Source: Rhizobium mongolense USDA 1844
Lineage (GTDB): Bacteria; Pseudomonadota; Alphaproteobacteria; Rhizobiales; Rhizobiaceae
Assembly (NCBI RefSeq): GCF_000419765.1
Contig: NZ_ATTQ01000026.1
Location: 1 to 64,000, forward strand
Length of the DNA stretch: 64,000 bases
Direction of reading: 5' to 3'
Shown in pieces: positions 51,178 to 61,030 of this stretch; the stretch's first letter is position 1, and each line of letters starts with the position of its first letter. Position numbers and translations under genes: made by a program. The notes under the pieces were generated by a model. It was given only the letters and a program-made list of their open reading frames with translations. It did not search any database and was not told the DNA's origin.

Positions 51178-51939
51178 TTGACGTCGAGGAGGCCTCAGAT
51201 CCTCATCGGTTCAACCGACGCGGACTACTACCTGTTGCTTGTCCACATTTTGGAAGCCGAAGGATACGACGTGACCTTGGGCTCGGGCGTGGAGGAGATT
51301 GTCCATCTCGCGCGCGAAAATCACGTCGATGCGATCCTTCTCGATTGTCGCTCCGGCGAAACCCTTGCGCCAGAGACGTGCCTGAGGCTGAAACAGGAGC
51401 CACAGACCGTAGGAATCATGACGGTCGCCCTGGTCGGGCCGGGTGCGGAGGGCCGCTTCATCGATCTGCTGAAGGCTGGAATCGATGAGAATTTCGTCAG
51501 GCCGATTGCGCCAGCCAAGCTGCTCGGATTTCTGCGGAACCGGGTTCTGTTCCAGTCCGGCTCGCATCCTTCGGCGGGCGATGGACGCATTCTCGCCTAT
51601 GCGGGAATTGAACTGAATACTGTCCGGCACAGTGTCAGGCGCTTTGGGATCAGCGTTCATCTCGGACCAATCGAATTCCGCTTGCTGCAATTCTTGATGG
51701 AGAACCGTGAGCAAGCTTGCAGCCGCGCACAACTCATCGAAGCTGGTTGGCCGGAGCGGCGCTACGTTGATGCCAAGACGGTCAATGTGCATGTCGGCCG
51801 CCTGCGCAAGGCGTTGAATGTGGCAGGCGGCTCCGATGTGATCCGGACGGTCAGGTCATCCGGATACATGCTGGACGCCTCTCGCCTGGATGATCCGCAC
51901 GAGGCGGCGGATCGGTCGGGCGAGGACACCGACGGCTAA
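51178..51939 (+). CDS. Winged-helix response regulator with atypical receiver domain
   Basis: 253 residues of the OmpR/PhoB class. The receiver starts RRPQILIGSTDADYYLLLVH. The phosphoacceptor Asp is probably in DAILLDCRSGETL, but the conserved Lys of the family is replaced by Arg (DENFVRPIAP). The output domain is a clear winged helix (VHLGPIEFRLLQFLMENREQ; AKTVNVHVGRLRKALN; VIRTVRSSGYMLDA). The TTG at 51178 follows AAGGGAGAGA and removes a doubtful 26-residue extension. It is 108 bases after luxI on the same strand and has no sensor kinase beside it. Confidence 0.85.
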   Translation: MTSRRPQILIGSTDADYYLLLVHILEAEGYDVTLGSGVEEIVHLARENHVDAILLDCRSGETLAPETCLRLKQEPQTVGIMTVALVGPGAEGRFIDLLKAGIDENFVRPIAPAKLLGFLRNRVLFQSGSHPSAGDGRILAYAGIELNTVRHSVRRFGISVHLGPIEFRLLQFLMENREQACSRAQLIEAGWPERRYVDAKTVNVHVGRLRKALNVAGGSDVIRTVRSSGYMLDASRLDDPHEAADRSGEDTDG

Positions 51940-51974
51940 CGCTGCATTATGGCCCTTAAAAAGGAGCATTCTTC

Positions 51975-53327
51975 ATGGATATCGTTATCCGCAATGGAGC
52001 CCTCATCACCGGCGATGGCAAGGCGTTTCACAAAAGAGCGACCGTCTACATCAAGGACGGGAGGATTGCAGATATCCACATTGGGAGTGCTGGGACCAGC
52101 GACGAAATCGCGGCGCGAACAATCATTGATGCGACAGGCTGCATCGTCATACCAGGCATCATCAATGCACATGCGCATGGATGCATTTGCGGGCCGTCGA
52201 TGCCGAGCGGCTCGCCGCCGCTCAGTGCAGACGACATCGCCTATTTTCGCAATCGGCATCTTCTTCAAGGGACAACTACTCTTTTGAATGTCTGTGGTCT
52301 GGCAATGGCCGATGAGGTCTATTCTGACGGCGTCCGCCATCAAATCGATATTCGCGTGTCCACGGCACATACGCTCAAGAACATCCAGGCGGCCCTTGCA
52401 GTGGACGGCAGAGGCCTGTCAGTGCCGCACCTGAGTGCGACGATCGATGAAATGCTTGCGTCCGGCGCGGTCGCCCTTGGAGAGGTTGGCGGCGGGCAGA
52501 CATTGGGCGGCGGGGCACAGGATTACAGGTTCATTCCGGAAGCGGTCCTGCGGGAGACTGGGATAGAGGCGACACCTGAAACGGCGAGGCGCCTGAAGGA
52601 TGCTGTTCTCGGCCGCTTTCTCGATCAAGCCGGTGGAATGTCGGAGTCGGTGCTGGAGGATGAGTTGGATCGTGCCGGCCTGTCCCCGCATGTCACAACT
52701 GAGCGCATCCGCGAGATCATCACACGCTCCGTAATGCCATCCGTCGCGCTTTCCCTCGACGGTTTCGATGAGATCGCTGAGGAGGCGGAGCGGGTCGGCT
52801 ACCCCGCGATTTTCCACAACGCAGCGCCATCTGCAAAACGGTTGAGCGCGGTTGTTGAAAAACATCCAAACGCACGGATCGTCGCCGGACACAGCAATCA
52901 TCCGAGCTTCTTGCCGGATGAGGCCGTTTCGATTGCCCTCGACTTGCGAAGCAAGGGTGCTGTTATAGACGTTTCTACACTGGACTGTATTAGCACGCAG
53001 TGGCGCAATGACGCCGCCAACCTAGATGCGCTCATCGACGGTGGTTGCGTGGATACGATTTCGACTGACTTCGCGGGTGGTCATTGGGATGGCATCCTCG
53101 AGGCGATTCACCGGATGGTAAGAAAGGAGCAGCTCTCGGCCCCAGCAGCGGTAGCGCTTGCCACCGGGAACGTCGCGGCCGTCTTCCCGCAAATGGCAGG
53201 GGATCGGGGGCTGATAGAAAAAGGCAAGCGCGCGGATTTGACCGTGGTTGACCACGTGAACCTTAGTCGGGTCCGGCATGTCGTAATCGATGGCCGCGTT
53301 GCTGTCAGGAACGGCGTGCCAGTCTGA
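51975..53327 (+). CDS. Amidohydrolase-superfamily enzyme
   Basis: 450 residues. Metal ligands are visible in GIINAHAHGCICGP (HxH), GEVGGG (Glu or carboxylated-Lys position), VAGHSNHP (His), and DTISTDFAGGHWDG (Asp). The N- and C-terminal beta domains (VIRNGALITGDGKAF; KGKRADLTVVDHVNL) are typical of cyclic amidases such as imidazolonepropionase, enamidase or dihydroorotase types. The exact substrate is not predictable. AAGGAG lies about ten bases before the ATG. It is 35 bases after the response regulator on the same strand. Confidence 0.88.
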   Translation: MDIVIRNGALITGDGKAFHKRATVYIKDGRIADIHIGSAGTSDEIAARTIIDATGCIVIPGIINAHAHGCICGPSMPSGSPPLSADDIAYFRNRHLLQGTTTLLNVCGLAMADEVYSDGVRHQIDIRVSTAHTLKNIQAALAVDGRGLSVPHLSATIDEMLASGAVALGEVGGGQTLGGGAQDYRFIPEAVLRETGIEATPETARRLKDAVLGRFLDQAGGMSESVLEDELDRAGLSPHVTTERIREIITRSVMPSVALSLDGFDEIAEEAERVGYPAIFHNAAPSAKRLSAVVEKHPNARIVAGHSNHPSFLPDEAVSIALDLRSKGAVIDVSTLDCISTQWRNDAANLDALIDGGCVDTISTDFAGGHWDGILEAIHRMVRKEQLSAPAAVALATGNVAAVFPQMAGDRGLIEKGKRADLTVVDHVNLSRVRHVVIDGRVAVRNGVPV

Positions 53328-53719
53328 CGGAAGAACCTAAACAAAGCTTGGTGCTGACCAGTATCAATAATTTCAAAAAGTCTTTATTTGACAAAAACTT
53401 GGACCAGACCTGGAAGCAAACTGGGGTATGGGTCTGGTATCTGCGGTTTGTGATATTCCGTGATCATTCCGGCATATTCCCGCCGATACTCGTGATGCGG
53501 GAAATACACGCGGGATCACGAATTTCAAACGGATGGACATCAGCAAGCTCGCGACATTGGCGTCTAGGCATCACGGCACTTGGGTTATGATCTGCTATCC
53601 ACATATCTCGTAAAACTAGTATCCCGGAAAAATTTCTCTTGAGATTGCATTGAAAGCACAGCAACCTGGAGTGAATAAGTGGCCCCCTCCACCATGTCTT
53701 ATGTGTAGAGTGGGACGAC
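53328..53719. other. AT-rich intergenic stretch without a supported gene
   Basis: Base composition falls here and stays low to about 55.0 kb, unlike the flanks. No family motif was seen. Confidence 0.4.
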
Positions 53720-54295
53720 ATGGATAATGCCGACATCACGCCTTCAGGTACGCCCGTGGGGAACATTTTCAATCAGTTAACAGCTGTCCGCGTCGCCGCA
53801 GCGATTGTTTTCACACTTTCTCTGCCTGGTAGCGAGCTGACCCTGGCATCACAAACTAGCGACATTGTTCGGGTTGCCGAAGCGAGCGGCGAGCCGGACT
53901 TGGCTCACTCAATCTCAGAATGGTCGACGGTGCAGAGCTGCATCGATCCAAAATCCAAACTCGTCTTGGAACCATATTGGCAGGCGTTTAACGAAAAAAG
54001 CGACCTTTGGGTGTGCTTTTTTCGGATCATTGAAGACCTTCAAAGCGAAGACAAAATCAGAGCATGGCTTTCTCAATTCGATATGAAACTCGTGAAGTCA
54101 CCTTATTCTCGGCTAGGTCCCGATGGGCATACGCTAGGATTCGTATGTTATAAAGTAAATCCGAAATGCAAAATAAAATGGAACACAGTAGAGGCAACTA
54201 TTCCGTACATATACACTCCGTATGCATTCGGATTTATAGCTTATTATAAAGGAAGAAGATTAGAAGATTTTCAAGTGACGGTGGAAAGAGAGTAA
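53720..54295 (+). CDS. AT-rich orphan protein, exported or membrane-anchored
   Basis: 191 residues. A hydrophobic segment near residue 30 (VRVAAAIVFTLSLPGSELTL) could be a signal peptide. The mature part is YWQAFNEKSDLWVCFFRIIE, then RAWLSQFDMKLVKSPYSRLG and YTPYAFGFIAYYKGRRLEDF. No family is recognised. Codon use is AT-rich, a sign of transfer. A broken paralogue follows at 54466-55009 with the same (D/W)VC-FRI and trailing DF-VT pattern. Confidence 0.55.
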   Translation: MDNADITPSGTPVGNIFNQLTAVRVAAAIVFTLSLPGSELTLASQTSDIVRVAEASGEPDLAHSISEWSTVQSCIDPKSKLVLEPYWQAFNEKSDLWVCFFRIIEDLQSEDKIRAWLSQFDMKLVKSPYSRLGPDGHTLGFVCYKVNPKCKIKWNTVEATIPYIYTPYAFGFIAYYKGRRLEDFQVTVERE

Positions 54296-54465
54296 ACATC
54301 AATAAACATGGATTATTTGATGGCTATACTTAAGAAACCAGTCTTTGGTGTTCAATGAGACGGGATTTTGTTGAAGGTTAAAACGCGCAGAAATGCGGAA
54401 AGACATATGATCAAGCGAATTAAGCTCCCGCGAAAGAGCCTTTTGGGGCCACGTCTGTAGGAGTG

Positions 54466-55009
54466 ATGATCCTTGGTTCACCTGTCAATGCGGCCGACAT
54501 TGCCTATCATCGACTATCGAACGAGAAAGATTTTCCTTTCCTTATGAACGGGCGGCGGCGTACGACCTTCCTCAGGCAGGTGCCGGCTATCGAGATTCAA
54601 TTAAAAGATTTCCTGACGTGCGCACTTGCCTGAAAAAGGGAGAACGCTGGAAAGCCAGACCCGATCTTTCACAGGTCGATTGGGCGGCAATGCGGCTTAC
54701 GAAAGACTTCGACGTCTGCATCTTTCGCATTCTGAGTAGCATCGCGGACCTCGACGAGAGCCATCGATGGTTTGTGGGCCAGGGCTTCGCAGTTCGGCCG
54801 GTTCGGCGAGAGCCTGCATCGTCTGGGTGGTCGAAATCACCTCTGATCTCTCGATATTCGGTCTCGATCGAGAAACACCAATTCAACCAAAGATCGGATA
54901 CCAGCTTAATTTGATTCAAGTTTGGGCTCTAAGAGGAGTGTCAGCACAAATCGCTGCAAGCGACAACGAAGAAGCACTCGACGTTACCTTAACGTTAACC
55001 TTTCTTTGA
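54466..55009 (+). pseudogene. Frameshifted paralogue of the preceding orphan gene
   Basis: Three blocks in different frames: ILGSPVNAADIAYHRLSNEK (signal-peptide end), TCLKKGERWKARPDLSQVDW, then DVCIFRILSSIADLDESHRW, and VWVVEITSDLSIFGLDRETP, LNLIQVWALRGVSAQIAASD followed by DVTLTLTF. The order and spacing match the gene at 53720-54295. At least two frameshifts separate the blocks. Confidence 0.5.
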
Positions 55010-55071
55010 TGGAGCGATAGATGGCAACGAAAGCCGCCGGCGGACGTTGCCGACTGAAGGCGCGAACGATT

Positions 55072-56421
55072 TCACTGAATTAACGGCATACGCAGGCATT
55101 GGAGGAAAGGAGCGGCGTCTCCTCTGTTCATTGCCGAAAGCCCGTTCAGAATAGTGCGTTGCGCCTTAGGAGAGAGTTTTTTCCGGGTCGCTCCGCGAAA
55201 CTTGTCGACGAGCTCATCCCAATCCATCGGTCGCGCCTTGTCGCCGCGTGGCGCCGTGACGTCAGAGGTCACTGTCGGACCATCGCTTGTGTGCACGCTC
55301 AAATATGCGAGCGTTTCCGTGGGGAAGCGCCTGTCGATGTCGTGGTCGACCAACAAATGCACCTTTCGGGCGAAGTCGCATAGATCTGGTCTGGCGAGTT
55401 GGGCCTCGCCAATCGGCGCAAGTGCCGCAATTCCATCGATGGCGGCAATCGCGATGCAATAGGGGAGGCTGTATTGGATATCGGTCAAGGTCTTCGGCGA
55501 GACAGAATTGGCAAGCCGAAGCGCCCACTGAAACGTATGCACGTCTACTGAAACGATCTTCTCTGGCGTTAAGTCTATACGGCGGCAGGCCGCCGAAAGG
55601 GCGTCAAGAGCAGGATGGATGTAGCGGCAGCAGGAGTATGGTTTGAAATAGACATTCGAGATTTCCATCGGTTGCTCAAAGCTTGCAGCGATGACCAACG
55701 GATCGAAATGTGAATGGTGATCGAGCAGATCCAGCGGGCCTGTAAATCCCCGCTCCGCGAGCTGCAATGCAAGGAGCCCGGTTGTCACGCTCCACGGGAT
55801 GCCTTCCTTGACGTCATTTCCAGTGCATTTCGCGTAGCCCGAGCTTCCGTTTGCCTCCTGGTTCGGGGCCAGTACTCCGGCAATCGAAAGAGCCTGGGCG
55901 AGTGCTGCCGGACCGGTGCCGTAGAGACGCCCGGCCGCGGCCACGGCGCCATACCCTGTCCAGCGTCCAGATTGCCGGCTCCTTATGGCATCCGGATTTT
56001 GCGCGACAGCAATACGGATACCGGCCTCATATCCGAGAGCAACGGCGGCTAGGATTTCGTCGGCGGGCGCATCGGTCTCACCAGCGACCGACAAAGCAAC
56101 GGGTACGACGGCTGCACCAGGATGACCGCGCGCGCCGCGATGACCGTCGTCGAAATCGAGCGTGGATGCCGAGGCGGCGTTGCAGAAGGCCGCAGCCGTT
56201 GTCCCCAGGCTTTCACCGGTAAACCAAATCGGTGCGCGGCCGACTCCAAATTCTTGCCGGGCGATCGCGCGCGCCACCTGTGCACCGCCGATCTCGCTTC
56301 CGACCACTGCTGCAGTCACCGCGTCCAGAATGCAGCAAAGGGCGCTTTGTCTCGCTTCGGCGGGCAACGCGGCGGACGGATAGGTCATCAGATGATCTGC
56401 CAGGATCTGCGTCGTATACAT
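55072..56421 (-). CDS. MmgE/PrpD-family protein
   Basis: 449 residues, full length. The first helical domain contains ASASTLDFDDGHRGARGHPG and PVALSVAGETDAPADEILAA, followed by YGAVAAAGRLYGTGPAALAQ, the KPYSCCRYIHPALDAL segment and a C-terminal WDELVDKFRG. The family includes 2-methylcitrate dehydratase and cis-aconitate decarboxylase, so it would act on a small dicarboxylate or related acid. GGAGG precedes the ATG by six bases. It is the last gene of a leftward catabolic cluster. A second, broken PrpD-type gene lies upstream at 57996. Confidence 0.88.
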   Translation of the reverse strand: MYTTQILADHLMTYPSAALPAEARQSALCCILDAVTAAVVGSEIGGAQVARAIARQEFGVGRAPIWFTGESLGTTAAAFCNAASASTLDFDDGHRGARGHPGAAVVPVALSVAGETDAPADEILAAVALGYEAGIRIAVAQNPDAIRSRQSGRWTGYGAVAAAGRLYGTGPAALAQALSIAGVLAPNQEANGSSGYAKCTGNDVKEGIPWSVTTGLLALQLAERGFTGPLDLLDHHSHFDPLVIAASFEQPMEISNVYFKPYSCCRYIHPALDALSAACRRIDLTPEKIVSVDVHTFQWALRLANSVSPKTLTDIQYSLPYCIAIAAIDGIAALAPIGEAQLARPDLCDFARKVHLLVDHDIDRRFPTETLAYLSVHTSDGPTVTSDVTAPRGDKARPMDWDELVDKFRGATRKKLSPKAQRTILNGLSAMNRGDAAPFLQCLRMPLIQ

Positions 56422-56449
56422 TTGTGCCTCCGCGCATCACAGTTTCCAC

Positions 56450-57526
56450 TTACCCGCGAACGGGCCTGCCGGAGGATGGCGCTGCGCCAGCGCCGGGCCG
56501 GAGCCAGGTTTCGTAGACGTGGGCGGCGACATAGAGGTCGAGCATCGGCAGACCGACGCAGGTGATTAGGATCGGGCGGTCCGGCACTTCTTCAACATCA
56601 GCGACGTCTTTAAAGCCCGTGATTCCGAGGAAAGGGCCAAGTTGTTCCAGCGTTGCGCCCATCCGCGAGAAATAGAGCGCAAGGCTTTGCGAGTTGCGCC
56701 GGGATACCATGGAAACGTCGTCGCAGACTGCGAGACCTGAGCGAAGAACCGTTTGAATGTGGTCGACAGGCGTTTCGTCTCCGCCAAGATGCAGAAGAAC
56801 GGCATTCGCGAATATATCCGGCGCTGCGAAGACCGGCGCGCTGGCATTGGAGGCGGTGATTACGAAGCGGCAATCCCGCAGCTTGCGATTGTCCGAAGCA
56901 GCCTCAAGCGGAACTCCGGCGGTAGGTCCATGTTTTTCGACAAGCCGCTGCGCGGAAGCTTCCGATCGGCTGCGCACGTAGATCGTCGAGATAATATCCT
57001 TTCCGAAGTAGCCAAGCGCCTTGACGATTTCCTCGGCAATTGGCCCTGCTCCAAAGAGAAATACGGATAGGTCGTTTTCCTTTGAGAAGAAGCGCTCGAG
57101 GGCGACCGAGGCATAGGTTGCGGTTCGTGCTGCGGAGATTTCCGTCCCATCCATCACGCAAAGGGGACGCAGCGTGAAGCTGTCGAGGAGGATGATCGTC
57201 GAGGCAGAACGGGGCCTTCCAAAGCGGCGGTTTATTGCATTGGCGCCGACGACTTTGACCGCCGCATACCGGCCTCCGACGCTCGAGAGCGCAGAGAGCT
57301 TCCAGCCCAATCGCTCGCCCTTGAGTTCGTCACGATAGGGCTGAAACTCCGGTTGCTTCCAAAGGTCGGCTTCACTGAAGGACAGAACGGACTTCAGGCC
57401 GTGTGCCCGTCCGAGGCGCATGTCGGACCAAGCCTCTTTGGCGGCCTTGTGAAGATTATCCACATTGAGGCGGACGCCGAGACATGCCATTTCAGTGTGC
57501 GTAAAATATCCGGCTACGGTCTCCAT
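56450..57526 (-). CDS. Ornithine cyclodeaminase/mu-crystallin-family protein
   Basis: 358 residues with an NAD(P)-binding fold: VSVFLFGAGPIAEEIVKALG-type Rossmann (SVFLFGAGPIAEEI), preceded by TIILLDSFTLRPLCVMDGTE and ISAARTATYASVALERFF, the family's substrate-loop region. Members include ornithine cyclodeaminase, ketimine reductases and alanine dehydrogenases. It may reduce a cyclic imine or deaminate an amino acid. GGAGG precedes the ATG at 57526 by six bases. It is 28 bases upstream of the PrpD gene. Confidence 0.85.
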   Translation of the reverse strand: METVAGYFTHTEMACLGVRLNVDNLHKAAKEAWSDMRLGRAHGLKSVLSFSEADLWKQPEFQPYRDELKGERLGWKLSALSSVGGRYAAVKVVGANAINRRFGRPRSASTIILLDSFTLRPLCVMDGTEISAARTATYASVALERFFSKENDLSVFLFGAGPIAEEIVKALGYFGKDIISTIYVRSRSEASAQRLVEKHGPTAGVPLEAASDNRKLRDCRFVITASNASAPVFAAPDIFANAVLLHLGGDETPVDHIQTVLRSGLAVCDDVSMVSRRNSQSLALYFSRMGATLEQLGPFLGITGFKDVADVEEVPDRPILITCVGLPMLDLYVAAHVYETWLRPGAGAAPSSGRPVRG

Positions 57527-57995
57527 CGCTATCCTCCGTTGGGGTCCCACATCCAACAGATGTGGCTATGGGAATCTCGCACTTCGGTGGTGGCCGTTAA
57601 AGGAAAGATCGGGACATGTTTTTGTTGTCGGAGGGATGCTTGTGTGGAGAAAGAAAGGCACGCGAAGTTGCACTATTAAACTTTCTTAATCCTGCGGATC
57701 CTCATTGTTGCGCAGAAAATGGCACAGAGCCGTCTGAACTAGCCGGCGCTGAAGAGGAAAATGCCACTCCTGTCCTAACGCCGGCTGGCACCGTCGCAGT
57801 TCACAATGCCGTTGCCGGGGCAAGGTCAGCCCTCGGAGGAGTCGGTTAGCCGGCGTCTCCGCAGAATAGGCATATTGCTGCGTGCCAATCGTCTGATGCT
57901 AAACAACCTGTCCGCTTTTCAGCCGCATCTGCGGAACCGATCGCGTCGCCTGACTGGCGACTTATAAGCATCCACCCGCTATGCGGTTGCGCCCC
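57527..57995. other. Intergenic stretch, promoter of the cyclodeaminase gene expected here
   Basis: No supported gene. A 77-codon rightward frame at 57616-57849 lacks a ribosome-binding site and family motif. Confidence 0.4.
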
Positions 57996-59359
57996 TTAAA
58001 CGGCTCCTGAGACGAAGCGGACCAACGGCTGAACGGACGTAGCGCTCTTTAGGTTCTGCAAATTATCCAATATTTCAAAAGAGGCGCTATCTCCAACTGC
58101 CGAGCTCGTGAGCCGCCGGAACTTTGTTTCGAGAGCCGACTCGAATAGGGTTGGTAGCCTCCCCCTCAGCAAACGGGACATGCTTTTCGAGTACTCGTCC
58201 ATCGTGAAGGTGCAAGCAAGCACTTGCTGCATGCGGCTCGCGAGATAAGTCGTGCGCCGAATGAGGCATAAATTCGATGATGTCTTGAAGACTCCCAGCG
58301 ATATCGTGACGCAGCGAGTCGTCCGCGAACCAATCCGGACCAGGTTCGACGCCAAGGACTGCCATCGCAATGGCATGGGGCGCGCTGAACTGCGCCGCCC
58401 ACATGTTTTTCGGTCGCGCAGTGCTGAATGGCGGTTCACAAACGATTGGAGGTGCCGTGACAACCAGCTTGATATGCTCGCCGGCGGCAGCATCAACTCT
58501 GGCCATTGTGAAGACGTCGCGGCACGCCTGCACGCTGCTCTGGATAAGCCGGCAACAGCTGAAAGGTTTGAACCCGACCCTAGAGATTTCGTAGATCGAA
58601 CCGAAGCCACTGGTCAATTTGCCGAAATCGCACTCGTCGGCCCCGGCCATACGCCAGTACCCCGTCGGGCCTTCGAAGACATCCAATGGCCCCTCGAAGC
58701 CCGCCGCAGCACGCCTCGCCGCGTTGACGCCTGTCTGCGCCGCTGCCCCGAAGTTGTTTTTCGCCATTGATGGGTTTTTGCCGTAGACGGTCTTCATGAC
58801 CGAGGCGACTGGTGCATTGACCGCGGCGATCGCGATTGCTTGCGCCGCTTGTCTTGCGTCAAGCCGCATCAACTTCGCAGCCGTTGCAGTCGCCCCGAAT
58901 ACCTGCCATGTCCCATGTCCGTGTATTGTCTTTCTGGGCGCTCGATGAAGCAGCGAGATCCCCACACGACAGCTGACCTCGTAACCGACGACGACCGCCT
59001 CAAGAAGGTCCGTACCAGAACACTCCCTATGGGCGGCCATCGACAACGCGGCTGCGATGACGGTGGCGCCGGGGTGGCCCTTCTCGTAGATATCATCGAA
59101 GTCGAGTGCATTGATAAGTGACGCCTTGCGAAAGGCAGCCATCGCGGGATCGAAGTAACCGGACACCGGGGCCAGCCGCATGGTTACCAGTAAAAAAGCT
59201 GTCCATCATGCGGGAGACTGGCAGATTACGCGCGCCGAACAGGCAGCCAATCGAATCCATTATGCAAAGCTTGCTCTTGTGAATGACCTCCGGCGGAAGA
59301 CGCGAGAAAGATTCCGCGGCGATATATTCGCCGATCCTTTGGGCTATTGAGGGAGTCAT
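57996..59359 (-). pseudogene. Second MmgE/PrpD-type gene with two frameshifts
   Basis: The three blocks in order are: N-terminal AQRIGEYIAAESFSRLPPEV, then KLCIMDSIGCLFGARNLP; middle GYFDPAMAAFRKASLINALD followed by FDDIYEKGHPGATVIAAALS, to about PFAEGEATNPI; and C-terminal LETKFRRLTSSAVGDSASFE. A shift lies near the poly-A run at 59191-59196 and another near 58145. Total length, about 454 codons, is normal, so the damage is small and perhaps recent. It sits between the nitrilase and cyclodeaminase genes. Confidence 0.8.
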
Positions 59360-59404
59360 GGTTTTTTATCCGGTTGGGCGGACGGACGATGGCTACGGCG
59401 AAGT

Positions 59405-60349
59405 CTACGGGTGTCTCGTCGTCTCGCCACTACAAGAATTTGGAGCACCGCCCCGTCGCCTGCCGGTATAGGAGGAACAACTGCACGAACCGGCGATATT
59501 GCGATCGAGGGACGTTCGGGCCAATCCTTCGAAGTTTGTCCTGTGCGATGCGGTCGGAATGAGCTGCCGGACCGTCGTAATGCGAGCCCGATCGATGTGA
59601 GTAGCAAGTATGCCGACCTGGTCGGCCGCTCGGGCGATCACTTGGCCCCAGGGATCACAGACAAGCGAATTGCCATAGGTGAAACGCCGTTCCCCATTCG
59701 CTGCGACATAGCCACCCGATTGTCCGCAGGCGACGAAATAGGCCTGGAGTTCGATAGAACGCGCACGGCAGAGTACTTCCCAATGGTCCTTACCTGTTTG
59801 CAACGTAAAGGCTGCTGGTAGAATGACGACATCGACACCCGCACTCGAAAGCGCATCAAAGAGTCGTGGGAAACGAAGATCGTAACAGATGGCGCAGCCG
59901 ATCCTGTATCCGTGCGCTTCGTAGATGAAGAGTCTATCGCCAGGGGCCACTGTCTCGGATTCACGATAGATCTTGCCATCCGGCGCTTCGATGTCGAACA
60001 GATGGATTTTGCGGTAGCGTCCGACCTCCCGACCCTCCGGGTCGAAAACAAGCGTCGTGTTATATATCTTTGAACTTCCTCCGATCCTTTCGAGCAGACT
60101 TCCGCCGTGAATCCAGATCTGTTCTCGAGCCGCGAATTCCTGCAGCATCCGATAGGCCTTGCCGCCCGGCATGTCGTCGGCCGCGGCGAGCTTCTCTGCA
60201 GCGGTTCCTCCGGACCAGTCGAAATGCTCCGGAAGCACCATGAGGTCCGGTCTGTCGCGTTCCATTGCCTGGTGCATCAGGGTCTCGGCAGCGTGCAGGT
60301 TGAGATCGCGGTCGGGCTGGGAGTTCATCTGGATGAGGGAAATTTTCAT
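59405..60349 (-). CDS. Carbon-nitrogen hydrolase (nitrilase superfamily)
   Basis: 314 residues. The catalytic triad is visible: Glu in MVLPEHFDWSG, Lys in GRYRKIHLFDIEAPDG and Cys in GCAICYDLRFPRLFD. The family splits amides or nitriles (omega-amidase or N-carbamoylase types). The core ends near residue 275 (ITTVRQLIPTASHR); the remaining 40 residues, rich in Ser, Arg and Gly, look like a non-homologous extension. The ATG overlaps the upstream RraA stop (ATGA). Confidence 0.88.
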   Translation of the reverse strand: MKISLIQMNSQPDRDLNLHAAETLMHQAMERDRPDLMVLPEHFDWSGGTAAEKLAAADDMPGGKAYRMLQEFAAREQIWIHGGSLLERIGGSSKIYNTTLVFDPEGREVGRYRKIHLFDIEAPDGKIYRESETVAPGDRLFIYEAHGYRIGCAICYDLRFPRLFDALSSAGVDVVILPAAFTLQTGKDHWEVLCRARSIELQAYFVACGQSGGYVAANGERRFTYGNSLVCDPWGQVIARAADQVGILATHIDRARITTVRQLIPTASHRTNFEGLARTSLDRNIAGSCSCSSYTGRRRGGAPNSCSGETTRHP

Positions 60350-60996
60350 GATACGAACTGGTCCAAATCAAAGATGGAATGGCCGGCCTCAAGATGGGGT
60401 CGCAGCTGAAGCGAATGCCGTTGTCGTTTGAGAGCAAAGTCGGCGACGCGGCGCATATGCGAGGGTTCGGCAACGAAGACGCCCTCTTGATCAGCGAGGA
60501 CTGCGTAGCCTGGCAGGACGGCTGCACCACCGCACGCAATTGGGACGTTGATGGCGCCGCCGATCTGGTGCCGGCGGCTCGTTGTCTTGGACGAGACGCC
60601 GCGGCACCAGACTGGAAACTTGCTGGCCCGAATCTCTTCGATGTCCGTGCAGGGACCATCGACGATGACGGCGACAGCTCCGCGCGCGCGGGCGGCTGCC
60701 ACGACACCGCCGCCGACGCAGGCTACGTCGTCCTGATCAACCCGGGAGATGACGAGAGCATCTCCCGGGGTAAGCAGATCGATGGCTTTGTAGATGACGG
60801 TTCCATCGCGGCCGGGCGCGGCCACCGTGATCGCCGTTCCAATCGCCTTTGCCGGAAAGACGGGGGTGATAAGCGCGCCGATGAATCCGACATATTCGAA
60901 ATGGCCGATGGTTGCGGTTTCGACATCCGCAAGGAGGGTTCGCAATGATTGCGGAATGGCCTTTGGCCGCGTTCTCATCCGGTATGGTTCAGTCAT
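60346..60996 (-). CDS. RraA-like aldolase/demethylmenaquinone-methyltransferase-fold protein
   Basis: 216 residues: AGPGRDGTVIYKAIDL-type entry (TVAAPGRDGTVIYKAIDLLT), then the diagnostic RGAVAVIVDGPCTDIEEIRA, followed by SKFPVWCRGVSS, with the Arg and Asp of the RraA/HMG aldolase site. In catabolic clusters such proteins act as oxaloacetate decarboxylases or 4-hydroxy-4-methyl-2-oxoglutarate aldolases. The RNase E inhibitor role is unlikely here. It is 34 bases after the dioxygenase gene. Confidence 0.82.
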   Translation of the reverse strand: MTEPYRMRTRPKAIPQSLRTLLADVETATIGHFEYVGFIGALITPVFPAKAIGTAITVAAPGRDGTVIYKAIDLLTPGDALVISRVDQDDVACVGGGVVAAARARGAVAVIVDGPCTDIEEIRASKFPVWCRGVSSKTTSRRHQIGGAINVPIACGGAAVLPGYAVLADQEGVFVAEPSHMRRVADFALKRQRHSLQLRPHLEAGHSIFDLDQFVS

Positions 60997-61030
60997 TCGA
61001 CAAAACTCCGATCGTCTCTATCATTGTGCG

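Noticed and set aside
57616..57849. 77-codon frame in the cyclodeaminase promoter region
   Set aside because: No ribosome-binding site or motif.
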